A DNA stretch of 64,000 bases from Rothia amarae (lineage in GTDB: Bacteria; Actinomycetota; Actinomycetes; Actinomycetales; Micrococcaceae). Location: the NCBI RefSeq assembly GCF_014705945.2, contig NZ_CP061538.1, forward strand, positions 372,001 through 436,000. The letters are read 5' to 3'. The notes under the pieces are model-generated. The model did no database searches, was not told the origin of the DNA, and was given only the letters and a program-made list of their open reading frames with translations. Both the position numbers and the translations under genes were made by a program. Below, piece by piece: positions 15,188 through 23,717 of this stretch. How positions within the stretch are numbered: the stretch's first letter is position 1; each line of letters begins with the position of its first letter.

Positions 15188-16618
15188 TTACTGGGCGAAT
15201 TTCAAGAGCTCGGGCGCAATACCAATGTAGGTGTTGGGGGTGAGCTCTGAGAGGCGCTTTTCGGCATCGGCAGAAAGACCTAGCCCCGCGACAAATTCCT
15301 TCAAACGGGTAGCGTCAACGCGCTGTCCTCGGGTCAGTTCCTTCAAACGTTCGTAAGGATCTTCCATACCCTCGACCCCGGCGATTGCCTCGGCGCGCAT
15401 GACCATCTGAATAGCTTCGGCGAGAACTTCCCAGTTTTGGTCGAGATCCTCAGCGATGACGTCCTCTGCGACGTCCAATCGAGCCAGACCTTTCGCCACG
15501 TTCGAGATCGCCAGAATGGAGTGACCAAAAGCCACACCGATATTACGCTGGGACGACGAGTCGGTGAGGTCCCGCTGCCAGCGCGACTGAATCAGGGTGG
15601 AGCCCAAAGTGTTCAACAGGGTATTAGAGATTTCTAGGTTAGCCTCAGCGTTCTCAAACCGAATCGGGTTCACCTTATGCGGCATAGTCGATGAGCCGGT
15701 CGCACCTTCCACAGGAATTTGGCGGAAGAAACGGATAGAAATGTAATTCCAAATATCGGTGCACAGGTTATGCAGAATCTGGTTGAAATGCGCGATAGAA
15801 GAATACAGCTCTGCCTGCCAGTCGTGGTTCTCGATCTGAGTGGTGAGTGGGTTCCAGTCCAGACCCAGTCCGGTCACGAATTCTTCAGAAACTTTCAGCC
15901 AATCGGCACCGGGAACAGATGCGACATGTGCAGAGAAAGTGCCGGTAGCACCGTTGATTTTGCCCAAGAACTCAGCATTTTCCACGTGCTTAACCTGGCG
16001 GCCCAAACGGTAGGCAAATACTGCTAATTCCTTGCCCAAAGTGGAGGGTGTGGCGGGCTGACCGTGGGTGCGAGAAAGCATGGGAATGTCTTTAGCGTTT
16101 TCTGCCATCTCGTTAATCTGAGCTACCAGATCGCGAGCTGCTGGCAGCCACACATTGTTGACGGCGTCCTTGATGCCTAGCGCGTAGGAGAGGTTGTTGA
16201 TGTCTTCGGAGGTGCACCCAAAGTGAACCAGGGGCTTGAGGCGTTCTAATCCGAGCTTCTCTAAGCGGCGGCCGATGAAGTACTCAACGGCTTTGACATC
16301 GTGCACGGTAACCGCTTCGATCTCAGCCAGTTCTGCAGTGGATTCCTCGGTGAACTCGGTGACGATTTCACGCAGACCCTTTTTCTGATCTTCGGTGAGG
16401 GGTTCAAGACCGGGCAGGACCTTGTGATCGCAGAGGTAAATAAACCATTCGACCTCTACGTGCACGCGGTCGCGGTTCAGCGCGGCTTCAGAAAGGTAAT
16501 CAACCAATGGTTCGGTTGCTGATTTGTATCGGCCGTCGAGAGGACCAAGGGCGAGACCGGCGCCGGTCAATGAATGGCGGCCGTTGGGCAAGGTGGTGCA
16601 ATTATCACGATGAGACAT
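15188..16618 (-). CDS. purB: Adenylosuccinate lyase
   Basis: Starting at ATG 16618 the protein has 476 residues, the length of the E. coli-type enzyme; a longer frame extends upstream without support. It shows the fumarase/aspartase-superfamily signature GSSTMPHKVNPIRFENAE, SRTHGQPATPSTLGKELAVF with the active-site His, and HFGCTSEDINNLSYAL. It catalyses two steps of purine synthesis: SAICAR to AICAR and adenylosuccinate to AMP, each releasing fumarate. It is monocistronic with a long hairpin after it. Confidence 0.96.
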   Translation of the reverse strand: MSHRDNCTTLPNGRHSLTGAGLALGPLDGRYKSATEPLVDYLSEAALNRDRVHVEVEWFIYLCDHKVLPGLEPLTEDQKKGLREIVTEFTEESTAELAEIEAVTVHDVKAVEYFIGRRLEKLGLERLKPLVHFGCTSEDINNLSYALGIKDAVNNVWLPAARDLVAQINEMAENAKDIPMLSRTHGQPATPSTLGKELAVFAYRLGRQVKHVENAEFLGKINGATGTFSAHVASVPGADWLKVSEEFVTGLGLDWNPLTTQIENHDWQAELYSSIAHFNQILHNLCTDIWNYISIRFFRQIPVEGATGSSTMPHKVNPIRFENAEANLEISNTLLNTLGSTLIQSRWQRDLTDSSSQRNIGVAFGHSILAISNVAKGLARLDVAEDVIAEDLDQNWEVLAEAIQMVMRAEAIAGVEGMEDPYERLKELTRGQRVDATRLKEFVAGLGLSADAEKRLSELTPNTYIGIAPELLKFAQ

Positions 16619-16707
16619 AGTCCTATTTTGACACGAAGCGGCGCTAGAAACCTGGTCGAATGTCAAAGATGAAGACGGCGACGCCGGCAAATAAGGTACC
16701 AGCAGGG

Positions 16708-16750
16708 TGTGGATAACTTTATAAGACATTTTTGAGGGGGTTTATCCACA
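16708..16750. promoter_or_regulatory. Inverted pair of perfect DnaA boxes
   Basis: TGTGGATAA (16708-16716) and TTATCCACA (16742-16750) are the same 9-mer, an exact match to the classical DnaA box, in opposite orientations 25 bases apart. They lie in the 205-base divergent space between purB and the WXG-like gene, where dnaA and oriC features are absent. DnaA could control either promoter or be titrated here. This is inferred from the motif alone. Confidence 0.5.
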
Positions 16751-16823
16751 GATTTCTTTCATGCTCTCCTCCTTCAGGATCCCTTACCCTAGCCTGAAAT
16801 AAACAGTTCGAGGAGGGAATCAG

Positions 16824-17354
16824 TTGAGTGTGGAATCCGTCATGGGCGTGGCATGGTCGGCGGGTATAGGAAGCGGCGTGAGCGGGCCGGTGTCTGCTGA
16901 GGTATGGACGTTAGCGCAAGAAGTTCGTATATATTCGCAGTCTTTGGCGCAAAATATCGAAGCATTTCAGGCAGAGAGCGAGCAGGTCTCAGCTCAACTT
17001 GATGCAATGTACGCAGTCAAGTGGGTATCGGACGCCGCTACTCAGTTTCGGGATTCGCTGGATACCTCTAATGAAGAACAGTACGACACTCAGCGTTCGC
17101 TGGCTGACGCCGCTGCGAAAACTCGTATAGGGGGCGAGGCACTTGCTCAAGAGTTAGAAACGTTGGCGGCGAATATTGCTAGCGCTGGGGCTGCAGTAGA
17201 CCAGGGAATGCGCAGCTTAGAGGGGGCAACAGATCATCTTCCCGATATTCTGACCAACCCTCTGGTGAGTTCTGCCCAGGCTCATTTGGAATCGCTGATT
17301 CACAGCCCTCTGATTTCCTCTGTACAAAACACCTTAACCGCGGGAGCACGCTGA
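16824..17354 (+). CDS. Helical WXG100-like protein
   Basis: The start is TTG 16824, with a full AGGAGGGA site 5 bases upstream. The 176-residue product is nearly all helix. The N-terminal ~100 residues look like a WXG100 hairpin: heptad-like SLAQNIEAFQAESEQVSAQL, then a tight turn at VKWVSDAATQFRDSL, with W-x-S in place of W-x-G. It then continues through AKTRIGGEALAQELETLAAN and GAAVDQGMRSLEGATDHL. No signal peptide is seen. Its stop overlaps the hydrolase start (TGATG), so both are made together, which suggests a partner or secretion chaperone. No type VII machinery lies in the window. Confidence 0.6.
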   Translation: MSVESVMGVAWSAGIGSGVSGPVSAEVWTLAQEVRIYSQSLAQNIEAFQAESEQVSAQLDAMYAVKWVSDAATQFRDSLDTSNEEQYDTQRSLADAAAKTRIGGEALAQELETLAANIASAGAAVDQGMRSLEGATDHLPDILTNPLVSSAQAHLESLIHSPLISSVQNTLTAGAR

Positions 17355-19186
17355 TGAGCCAAAACATGTGCATGGCACGTACCGAAGTAGATACTGACAG
17401 CCTGACTGAAGTTGTAGAGCAACTCAAAACCGCGGGGGAAACGAACCAAGATTTAGCGGTGGACGTCTCTTTGATTGCCGCCCAAGTGACAGCCCTGCTT
17501 TCTTTTGATCCCACAGGGGAGGGCCTACATGCCGGTGCTATTCTGACCGCCACCGGCGCGAAATTCTTCCTTCTCTCCCAGGGGCATAAAACCCTTTCAG
17601 CCAAGGTAGAAACTGCGCGGAATAACTATATTGATGCAGAGCGCCTTGCCACTGAGATTCTCCAAGGTCCTGAGGGGTATGTGCCCGGGCTACTCTATCT
17701 GGCAGGCAAAAGCGTGGCGACGGGCGGCGTCTTAGGCGAAAAGATAGCCGACAAAGTGCCGTTCGCCAGCATAGTTTCCCCTTTAGTAGCGCGAGCTCTT
17801 TTCGGCATGGGATACTATGCCGATTTGAAAATGAACGGTGAATCTTTCGCTCGTAAACGCCGGGACGAACGAATGGGTGAGCTGGGCATGAGCGCTTCAT
17901 GGCGACGTGACGTGGGGAAGCACCTCAAAGAATTCGGCGTCAAGACCGGGGTTGTCAGAGACCTCAATGACTCAAGCGTGCGCGTGGAGAAGCTTGAGGG
18001 GAAAAAAGAGTATGAAGATGCTACCCAGCCTATGTTCGCTGTTCCAGTAACTCCCTATCAGTGGGCTCATAACCTGGAGTTGGTCGGTAAAGGCGAGGAC
18101 GCGATGGACGCACTCGATGGCGGTGATGGAGAAATCATCGAATACGACGGACTACGGGTACAAGTAGTCCGAGATGGTGAGGGTAACACGATTGCTGCCA
18201 ATGTTTATGTGCCGGGAACGGACCCAGATTCGCCTGCCTACAGCGGTGGGATCAACACCTGGAGCACGAACGTTGCCTCTATCAATGCCGATAACCTCGA
18301 TACCCTTGAAGAAAGCACAGCCATGATGCAGCTGGTAGATCGAGCTCTTTCGGACGCCGGCATATCTTCGGACGTGCCTGTTAACCTGGGTGGTTTTAGC
18401 CAAGGAGCAGCGACCGTTAGCGCCTTATCTACGAATAAGGAATTCGTGAAGAAATACAAGCTCAATTACCTCTATATGCAGGGCGGACCGACGGGCGATA
18501 TGAAAGTTTCCCCCAATATTCCCACCATGATTGTGGCAGACAGGAATGACCCCGTACCCCATCTGCAGGGCTCTTCCGCTTACCCAGACCGAGGCAAAAA
18601 TGTTCGGACTATCGAGACGAACTATGACATCACTCCCGACGGCATAGAAAAATTCAAGGAACGGGATGTAGACCATCTTGAGCAAAACGATGAACACATC
18701 AAGTTAGTCACGAGTATGCCTGTTCACGGGTATGACGAGTACACCACTGCTACTGAAGCTATCCCTCAATCACATATCCCGGAACAATCTTTGTTGGATA
18801 TACGGGATCGTATGGCGAGTACTGAAAACTATGAAGTCAGCGGTTCTTCGTTTGCACCGGGGACTTCCCAGCAGGATATTTCTTTGAACCGCGCTCTGGG
18901 AATTGGGTCAGGAGCCTACGATGTCACAGAAAAAATTTTGAACAATACGGCATCCAAAGGGGCAAAATTACCAGGGCTCCCAGAAGACTACTCATCCACA
19001 GAATTCTACGATAAATATGTGGATCCGCTGGGGGAGTCTCCCAAGGCTTTTCTTTATACAGGGGTAGAAAGCCCTGCTCTTGCATGGGTCTTAAACCCCT
19101 CCGCCCAGTATTCTGAACCTCTCCAGGCTTCTTCCCAGGCGGAGCGGTTCTCGACTTTTACTCCGGCACTCAAACCGGCTCTTTAA
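17354..19186 (+). CDS. Large alpha/beta-hydrolase, partner of the WXG-like protein
   Basis: The 610-residue protein has a helical N-terminal half with moderately hydrophobic stretches (about residues 55-75, 115-130 and 137-155) and a C-terminal alpha/beta-hydrolase domain. The nucleophile elbow is GGFSQGA with Ser349. TMIVADRNDPVPH supplies a likely acid at D396 or D399, and MPVHGYDEY supplies His458, in the expected order. The layout (WXG-like gene, then a helical-plus-hydrolase protein) recalls DUF1023-type hydrolases and LXG-type lipase effectors. No immunity gene is adjacent, so a toxin role is only a possibility. It could instead be a cell-surface esterase. Confidence 0.65.
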   Translation: MSQNMCMARTEVDTDSLTEVVEQLKTAGETNQDLAVDVSLIAAQVTALLSFDPTGEGLHAGAILTATGAKFFLLSQGHKTLSAKVETARNNYIDAERLATEILQGPEGYVPGLLYLAGKSVATGGVLGEKIADKVPFASIVSPLVARALFGMGYYADLKMNGESFARKRRDERMGELGMSASWRRDVGKHLKEFGVKTGVVRDLNDSSVRVEKLEGKKEYEDATQPMFAVPVTPYQWAHNLELVGKGEDAMDALDGGDGEIIEYDGLRVQVVRDGEGNTIAANVYVPGTDPDSPAYSGGINTWSTNVASINADNLDTLEESTAMMQLVDRALSDAGISSDVPVNLGGFSQGAATVSALSTNKEFVKKYKLNYLYMQGGPTGDMKVSPNIPTMIVADRNDPVPHLQGSSAYPDRGKNVRTIETNYDITPDGIEKFKERDVDHLEQNDEHIKLVTSMPVHGYDEYTTATEAIPQSHIPEQSLLDIRDRMASTENYEVSGSSFAPGTSQQDISLNRALGIGSGAYDVTEKILNNTASKGAKLPGLPEDYSSTEFYDKYVDPLGESPKAFLYTGVESPALAWVLNPSAQYSEPLQASSQAERFSTFTPALKPAL

Positions 19187-19189
19187 AGC

Positions 19190-20299
19190 CTAGTTGGCTA
19201 CGGGGTAAAGAGGGTTGTGACCAGCTTCTACACGTTCGCTGTCGCGTACCTCTGCGGGAGGGGTCGCTCCTGTAACCTCATCGAAAGGGGAGCCCCCTAA
19301 TTCTTCGCGGTCGTGGGCAGTCAACCATCCGTCGGTACGAGGACCAACGGGCACAATTTGGGTGGGATTGATGTCTTCGTGAACGTAGTAGTAATGGCGC
19401 TTAATCTGCTCAAAATCTACTGTGTCTCCGAAGCCCGGGGTCTGGAAAAGATCGCGGGCATAGCCCCAGAGGTTCGGCATACTAAAGAGCGGCTGACGAT
19501 TGCACTTGAAATGGGAGTAGTAGACGGCGTCGAACCGTACCAGTGTGGTGAACAGGCGGACATCTGCCTCAGTGATGTAATCTCCCATGAGATAACGACG
19601 GGTGGAAAGTCGTTCCTCTACACAGTCCAGGGCAGACCATAGTCGGTCATAAGCTCTCTTGTAGGCAGCTTGCGAACCGGCGAACCCGCAGCGGTAGACT
19701 CCGTTATTAATCTCGGTGTAAATGTACTGCATGACCTGACGCATCTCATCTTCGAGCTCAGCAGGCCATAAATCAGGTGCGCCCTCGCGGTGGAATTCCT
19801 TCCATTCTTTCGTAAAGTCCTCTGTAATTTGAGGGAAATTGTTGGTGACGACCGCTTTAGAGTCAATCTCAACAATGGCAGGAACGGTAATTCCGCGGGG
19901 GTAATCTGCAAAGCGGTTGAAGAATGCTTCCTGCAAGCGCTCGATACCTAATACAGGGTCTTTTCCGTCTTCATCTAAATCAAAAGTCCAGGAGCGCGCG
20001 TCGTGAGTGGGACCGGGCAATCCTACAGAAATGGCGTCTTCCAGACCTAACAGACGGCGCACAATGAGAGTGCGGTTAGCCCAGGGGCAAGCGCGTGCAG
20101 CCACGAGTCGGTAGCGGTTCTTCTCTACTGGCCAGATGCCATGTTCACGGTCATCTTCACCGGGGCCCATGCCAGAATGAGCAACGATGCGATCTTCGAT
20201 GTAGTTAGTATCGCGGTCGAATTCTTCGCCAGAATGTACGTAGGCACCAGTGGTGGAGTGTTCGTCGTGCTTTTTCTGTTGAGATGTCATGGTGTTCAT
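19190..20299 (-). CDS. Glutathionyl-hydroquinone reductase family (Ecm4/YqjG-like) GST
   Basis: The 369-residue protein has the thioredoxin-fold N-domain motif ACPWANRTLIVRRLLGLEDA, with the catalytic Cys in CPWA, then VPAIVE and NNFPQIT. The C-domain has the family-specific ITEADVRLFTTLVRFDAVYYSHF segment and ends with the hallmark HYYYVHEDINPTQIVPVGP. Xi-class GSTs reduce glutathionyl- or chloro-hydroquinones with the low-molecular-weight thiol. In this lineage the thiol is expected to be mycothiol rather than glutathione (lineage inference). Confidence 0.92.
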   Translation of the reverse strand: MNTMTSQQKKHDEHSTTGAYVHSGEEFDRDTNYIEDRIVAHSGMGPGEDDREHGIWPVEKNRYRLVAARACPWANRTLIVRRLLGLEDAISVGLPGPTHDARSWTFDLDEDGKDPVLGIERLQEAFFNRFADYPRGITVPAIVEIDSKAVVTNNFPQITEDFTKEWKEFHREGAPDLWPAELEDEMRQVMQYIYTEINNGVYRCGFAGSQAAYKRAYDRLWSALDCVEERLSTRRYLMGDYITEADVRLFTTLVRFDAVYYSHFKCNRQPLFSMPNLWGYARDLFQTPGFGDTVDFEQIKRHYYYVHEDINPTQIVPVGPRTDGWLTAHDREELGGSPFDEVTGATPPAEVRDSERVEAGHNPLYPVAN

Positions 20300-20394
20300 T
20301 ATTCCCTGAAAAAGTTTTGGTGTAAAGTAAAAATTCTTTCGAATAAAAGTAATTTCTTGGTATCTGGCAGGTCGATGCGTTGATGAAATCCCCG

Positions 20395-21801
20395 CTAGCG
20401 TACGGAAGCTCTCACTAGTTCATCCCAGTGTGTCGTTCCTCGGCGCGAGAGAAGCTCTCTCTTCATCTCCCACACCGGTTTACGAGTGAAGCCCGCTCTG
20501 CCTAAGCCGAGCGATCCTTCCCCGCATTTTTCTTCCACCTGAGAAATCAGGGAGGCAACGTTTCTTCTTTCATGACTGTACTGAAACATCTCAAATGCGA
20601 TAGAGGAATCCCCTGGGGCGAGATCCGTCAGCATAATCCCCGCCCTTGCATAACGGGGGCCATCAAAATCGGCACGATCTAATAGAGTAAGCGCTGCTTT
20701 AGTCAGCACTGCGGGGTCAGCGGTTCGTGCCTGTAACCTGACCGCGGAGGTAGGGAAAACCATGTTCTCTCCGTAAAAACTTGTAGCGCAAAAAGCAGTT
20801 AAAAGTTTCGCCTGCTGTCCATCGCGAACTAATCTCTTAGAAGCCCTTTGTGCATAAACACTCATCACCTGAGCCATATCTTCTCGATCAGTAATGGGAT
20901 AAGAGAACGACCTTGAATAAATCAACTGATCTTTAAATTTCCGCACTGGTTCTAAGGGGATGCAGGACGTCCCCCGCAACTCTAATACCGTGCGCATGAG
21001 CACTATAGAGAACCGTTTACGAATAGTAGAAAGATCGGCGGTCGCTAAATCTCCGATAGAAATAATTCCCATGCTGGCTAATTTCTTGCGAGTCCTTGAG
21101 GCAACTCCCCATAGCTGATCCACCGGTAAATGGTGGAAAAGATGGGCACGGCGTCCAGAGGGCAGTAGATTCCACACACATACCCCGCCCAGGTGGGGAA
21201 CATTCTTAGCGGTCTTATTGCTGAGTTTGGCCAAAGTTTTAGTAGCGGCAACCCCTACACACACCGGCACGCCGATGCGTCTTGCAATATCGTCCTTGAT
21301 GCACCGGGCAATATGCGCGGCTTGGCGAGTAGATAGACGAACCGTCAGAAACGCCTCGTCAATGCTATATTGCTCAAACCCCTGGGCATACTCGCGCAAA
21401 ACCTCCATTACCCGGTTACTAATGTCGCCGTATAACTCATAATTCGACGACCGGGCAATAACCCCTCGCGCTTCAGCTCCTTCTTTTACCTTGAACCAGG
21501 GTTCCCCCAGCCGGTAACCCATTGCTTTTGCCTCTGCTGAGAGCGCCACCATGCAACCGTCGTTATTAGAGAGCACTACTACAGGCTTGCCGTTCAATGA
21601 AGGGTCGAGAATGCGCTCGCAGGAGGCATAGCAAGAGTTGATGTCGACGTGGAAGTAGAGTAGCTGAGGCTTATGTTCGGGGAGGACCAAAGGCGGCGGA
21701 CTGCTGGGTTGGCAGGATATCGAACTCTGGTTCTGGGCGTGAAGGATGGCGGGCGGAGGGTGGTTTTGAAAATCCTTAGCAGAGAGGGCTTTAGCCCACA
21801 T
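20395..21801 (-). CDS. umuC: Y-family DNA polymerase, UmuC type
   Basis: The 468-residue product starts with GAGGTGCC upstream, inside the umuD 3' end. The first ~47 residues are an unusual proline-rich extension before the catalytic palm: [17 protein letters not shown] (metal-binding Asp53), [10 protein letters not shown], and [10 protein letters not shown] (second acidic pair). Little-finger elements follow, including [19 protein letters not shown]. It should carry out error-prone synthesis across damage as the catalytic subunit of a Pol V-like complex with processed UmuD. It overlaps umuD by 11 bases. No clear beta-clamp motif was picked out. Confidence 0.92.
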   Translation of the reverse strand: MWAKALSAKDFQNHPPPAILHAQNQSSISCQPSSPPPLVLPEHKPQLLYFHVDINSCYASCERILDPSLNGKPVVVLSNNDGCMVALSAEAKAMGYRLGEPWFKVKEGAEARGVIARSSNYELYGDISNRVMEVLREYAQGFEQYSIDEAFLTVRLSTRQAAHIARCIKDDIARRIGVPVCVGVAATKTLAKLSNKTAKNVPHLGGVCVWNLLPSGRRAHLFHHLPVDQLWGVASRTRKKLASMGIISIGDLATADLSTIRKRFSIVLMRTVLELRGTSCIPLEPVRKFKDQLIYSRSFSYPITDREDMAQVMSVYAQRASKRLVRDGQQAKLLTAFCATSFYGENMVFPTSAVRLQARTADPAVLTKAALTLLDRADFDGPRYARAGIMLTDLAPGDSSIAFEMFQYSHERRNVASLISQVEEKCGEGSLGLGRAGFTRKPVWEMKRELLSRRGTTHWDELVRASVR

Positions 21802-22222
21802 GGTGAAGGCACCTCGTTACTACTCCAAAAATCATAAAATCTGCGTATTCAGAGATGGGGATAGCGGGGTAGGCGGGATTTTCGGGAAGTAGCCAGCCTT
21901 GACCGTCGGGGCTGCGGCGGAATCTTTTGACGGTGAATTCCCCGTCTAGTGCTGCGACGACGATGGCGCCCTCATGAGGTTCAAGGGATCGATCTACGAT
22001 AATTTCGTCCCCATCTGAGATTCCTGCATCCACCATGGAATCTCCGTAAACGCGCAGAATGAAAGTTGCTGCTCGATCATGAATGAGAACCTCGTTTAAA
22101 TCCAAGGTGGTTGCTGAATAGTCCTGGGCGGGGGAGGGGAACCCTGCGGGCACGCGGACGTCGGCGGTGGGGTAAGTTGCAGGCGCTGGGGAAGTGAGGC
22201 GCGCGAGAATTACTGCTTTCAT
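21791..22222 (-). CDS. umuD: UmuD-like self-cleaving S24 peptidase
   Basis: The 143-residue protein matches UmuD in length and lacks a LexA DNA-binding domain. The cleavage site is [12 protein letters not shown] with Ala-Gly. The nucleophile Ser is in [10 protein letters not shown] and the general-base Lys in EFTVKRF. RecA filaments should trigger self-cleavage and activation of the partner polymerase. Two TAGAA-N6-TTCTA palindromes stand directly upstream and probably hold its promoter under SOS-type control. Confidence 0.9.
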   Translation of the reverse strand: MKAVILARLTSPAPATYPTADVRVPAGFPSPAQDYSATTLDLNEVLIHDRAATFILRVYGDSMVDAGISDGDEIIVDRSLEPHEGAIVVAALDGEFTVKRFRRSPDGQGWLLPENPAYPAIPISEYADFMIFGVVTRCLHHVG

Positions 22223-22232
22223 GCCTTAAGAA

Positions 22233-22280
22233 TAGAACATAAATTCTAAAATATGTATCAATATTAGAATATATCTTCTA
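22233..22280. promoter_or_regulatory. Two TAGAA-N6-TTCTA operators between umuD and the aminotransferase
   Basis: Copies at 22233-22248 (TAGAA cataaa TTCTA) and 22265-22280 (TAGAA tatatc TTCTA) have identical 5-bp arms and 6-base spacers, with centres 32 bases apart, about three helical turns. The actinobacterial/Gram-positive SOS box has the same 16-bp geometry (TCGAA-N6-TTCGA), so these look like symmetrically altered LexA sites. The surrounding AT-rich DNA contains the umuD promoter. Confidence 0.6.
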
Positions 22281-22359
22281 AAAATTAAGAGAAATGCCAT
22301 ACTGAAAGCAACAAGCGAGAACTCATATAAGGGTAGAGACTGTGTGAGCTAGAACAACT

Positions 22360-23526
22360 ATGATGAGAACCATGACTGATGTAAATGCATATCTTGAAAC
22401 GGAAAGTAAGCTGAATCCTTCTCCCCGCCCGGTTTTTGACCGGCTGCCTAAATACGCAGCGGGCAAGCCTCCTGTAGCGGTAGAGGGGCTGGAGCAGTTC
22501 AAACTTTCTTCGAATGAGAACCCCTGGGGACCTGTACCAGAAGTTGCTGACATTCTTTCCCAGTTTGATACTGTGCATCGCTACCCGGATCCCCTCTCCA
22601 CTCGTTTGCGTGGGGTTCTGGGCGAACATCTAGGTGTTGATCCAGAAGATATTGTGACTGGTGGCGGGAGTTTGGGCGCGCTCATCCAGATTCTTTCTAC
22701 TTTCGCTGGCGCCCAGGACGACGGTAAGAAAGACGAGGTTATCTACGCGTGGCGCTCGTTCGAGGCATATCCTATTTGTGTGGGGCTAGCCGGTGCTGAA
22801 AGTATCCAGGTTCCCAATAAAGCTGACGGTTCACATGATTTAGAAGCAATGCTGGCGGCTATCACTGAGCACACCCGCGTCATTCTTCTCTGTACTCCTA
22901 ATAACCCTACTGGTCCGGCGCTTACCGAAATCCAGGTACGGGATTTCCTAGAGAAAGTTCCTTCCCACGTGGTGGTAGTAATTGATGAGGCTTACTTCGA
23001 GTTCTGCTCCGCCTCAGAAATTCCAGAGGGTGAAGAACCTCCGGTCAACGGTTTGGACATTTACCCCGACTACACCAACGTCGTAGTGTTGCGTACTTTC
23101 TCTAAAGCCCAGGGCTTGGCTGGGTTGCGTGTGGGCTATTCAATTTCTCACCCGGAGATAACCCAGTATCTTCGCGTTGCCGCTACTCCTTTTGCAGTGA
23201 CTTCTCTGGCGGAAGAGGCTGCTATCGCCTCGGTAAAGCACCACGATGTAGTGATGGATCGGGTGCGGCATTTAGTTTCTGAGAGAGAACGAGTCAAAAA
23301 AGCGCTTGAAGATTTAGGCTGGTGGATTCCTGAGACCCGCGCTAATTTCGTGTGGCTGGCATTGGGCGAGCACTCTCCTGAGTTTGCTCGACGAGCCGAG
23401 GAAGTCGCACTGTCTGTGCGAGCTTTTGGTACCGAGGGCGTACGCGTCAGTATTGGTGAAGACGAAGCGAATACCCGCTTCATTTCACTGTGCCAGAACT
23501 TCGAACATGGACCGAAGAAACCGTAA
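22360..23526 (+). CDS. Histidinol-phosphate / aromatic aminotransferase (HisC/Pat type)
   Basis: The 388-residue fold-type I PLP enzyme has KLSSNENPWGP near the N-terminus, RYPDP, TGGGSLGALIQ for the phosphate, CTPNNPTGPA, VIDEAYFEF and the Schiff-base lysine in RTFSKAQGLAGLRVGY. It is the general HisC/Pat family. In this lineage HisC usually lies in a his operon, which is absent, while the next genes encode a 2-oxo-acid dehydrogenase. The aromatic aminotransferase Pat is therefore at least as likely as HisC. Several start codons are clustered at 22360-22372. Confidence 0.88.
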   Translation: MMRTMTDVNAYLETESKLNPSPRPVFDRLPKYAAGKPPVAVEGLEQFKLSSNENPWGPVPEVADILSQFDTVHRYPDPLSTRLRGVLGEHLGVDPEDIVTGGGSLGALIQILSTFAGAQDDGKKDEVIYAWRSFEAYPICVGLAGAESIQVPNKADGSHDLEAMLAAITEHTRVILLCTPNNPTGPALTEIQVRDFLEKVPSHVVVVIDEAYFEFCSASEIPEGEEPPVNGLDIYPDYTNVVVLRTFSKAQGLAGLRVGYSISHPEITQYLRVAATPFAVTSLAEEAAIASVKHHDVVMDRVRHLVSERERVKKALEDLGWWIPETRANFVWLALGEHSPEFARRAEEVALSVRAFGTEGVRVSIGEDEANTRFISLCQNFEHGPKKP

Positions 23527-23717
23527 CTCTATATGGGCTAAAAGTAAGTTCTGATGAGGCATAAGGGCATCTTATTTGTACTGAGGTCTCCTAATCCCGA
23601 GGCAACTAGGGTGCCCTACCTCTCAGAAAATTATTCTGGGACCGTATTTAGGGTTCTTTAGGAGAAAACAGGAATAGGGTTAATGCAGAGCCATTAGAAA
23701 CACAGTAGGGAGGCCAC

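Noticed and set aside
23540-23717. Possible riboswitch in front of the 2-oxo-acid dehydrogenase operon
   Set aside because: Only a weak CTGAGGT/ACCTCTCAG pairing is seen, and no known aptamer core fits.
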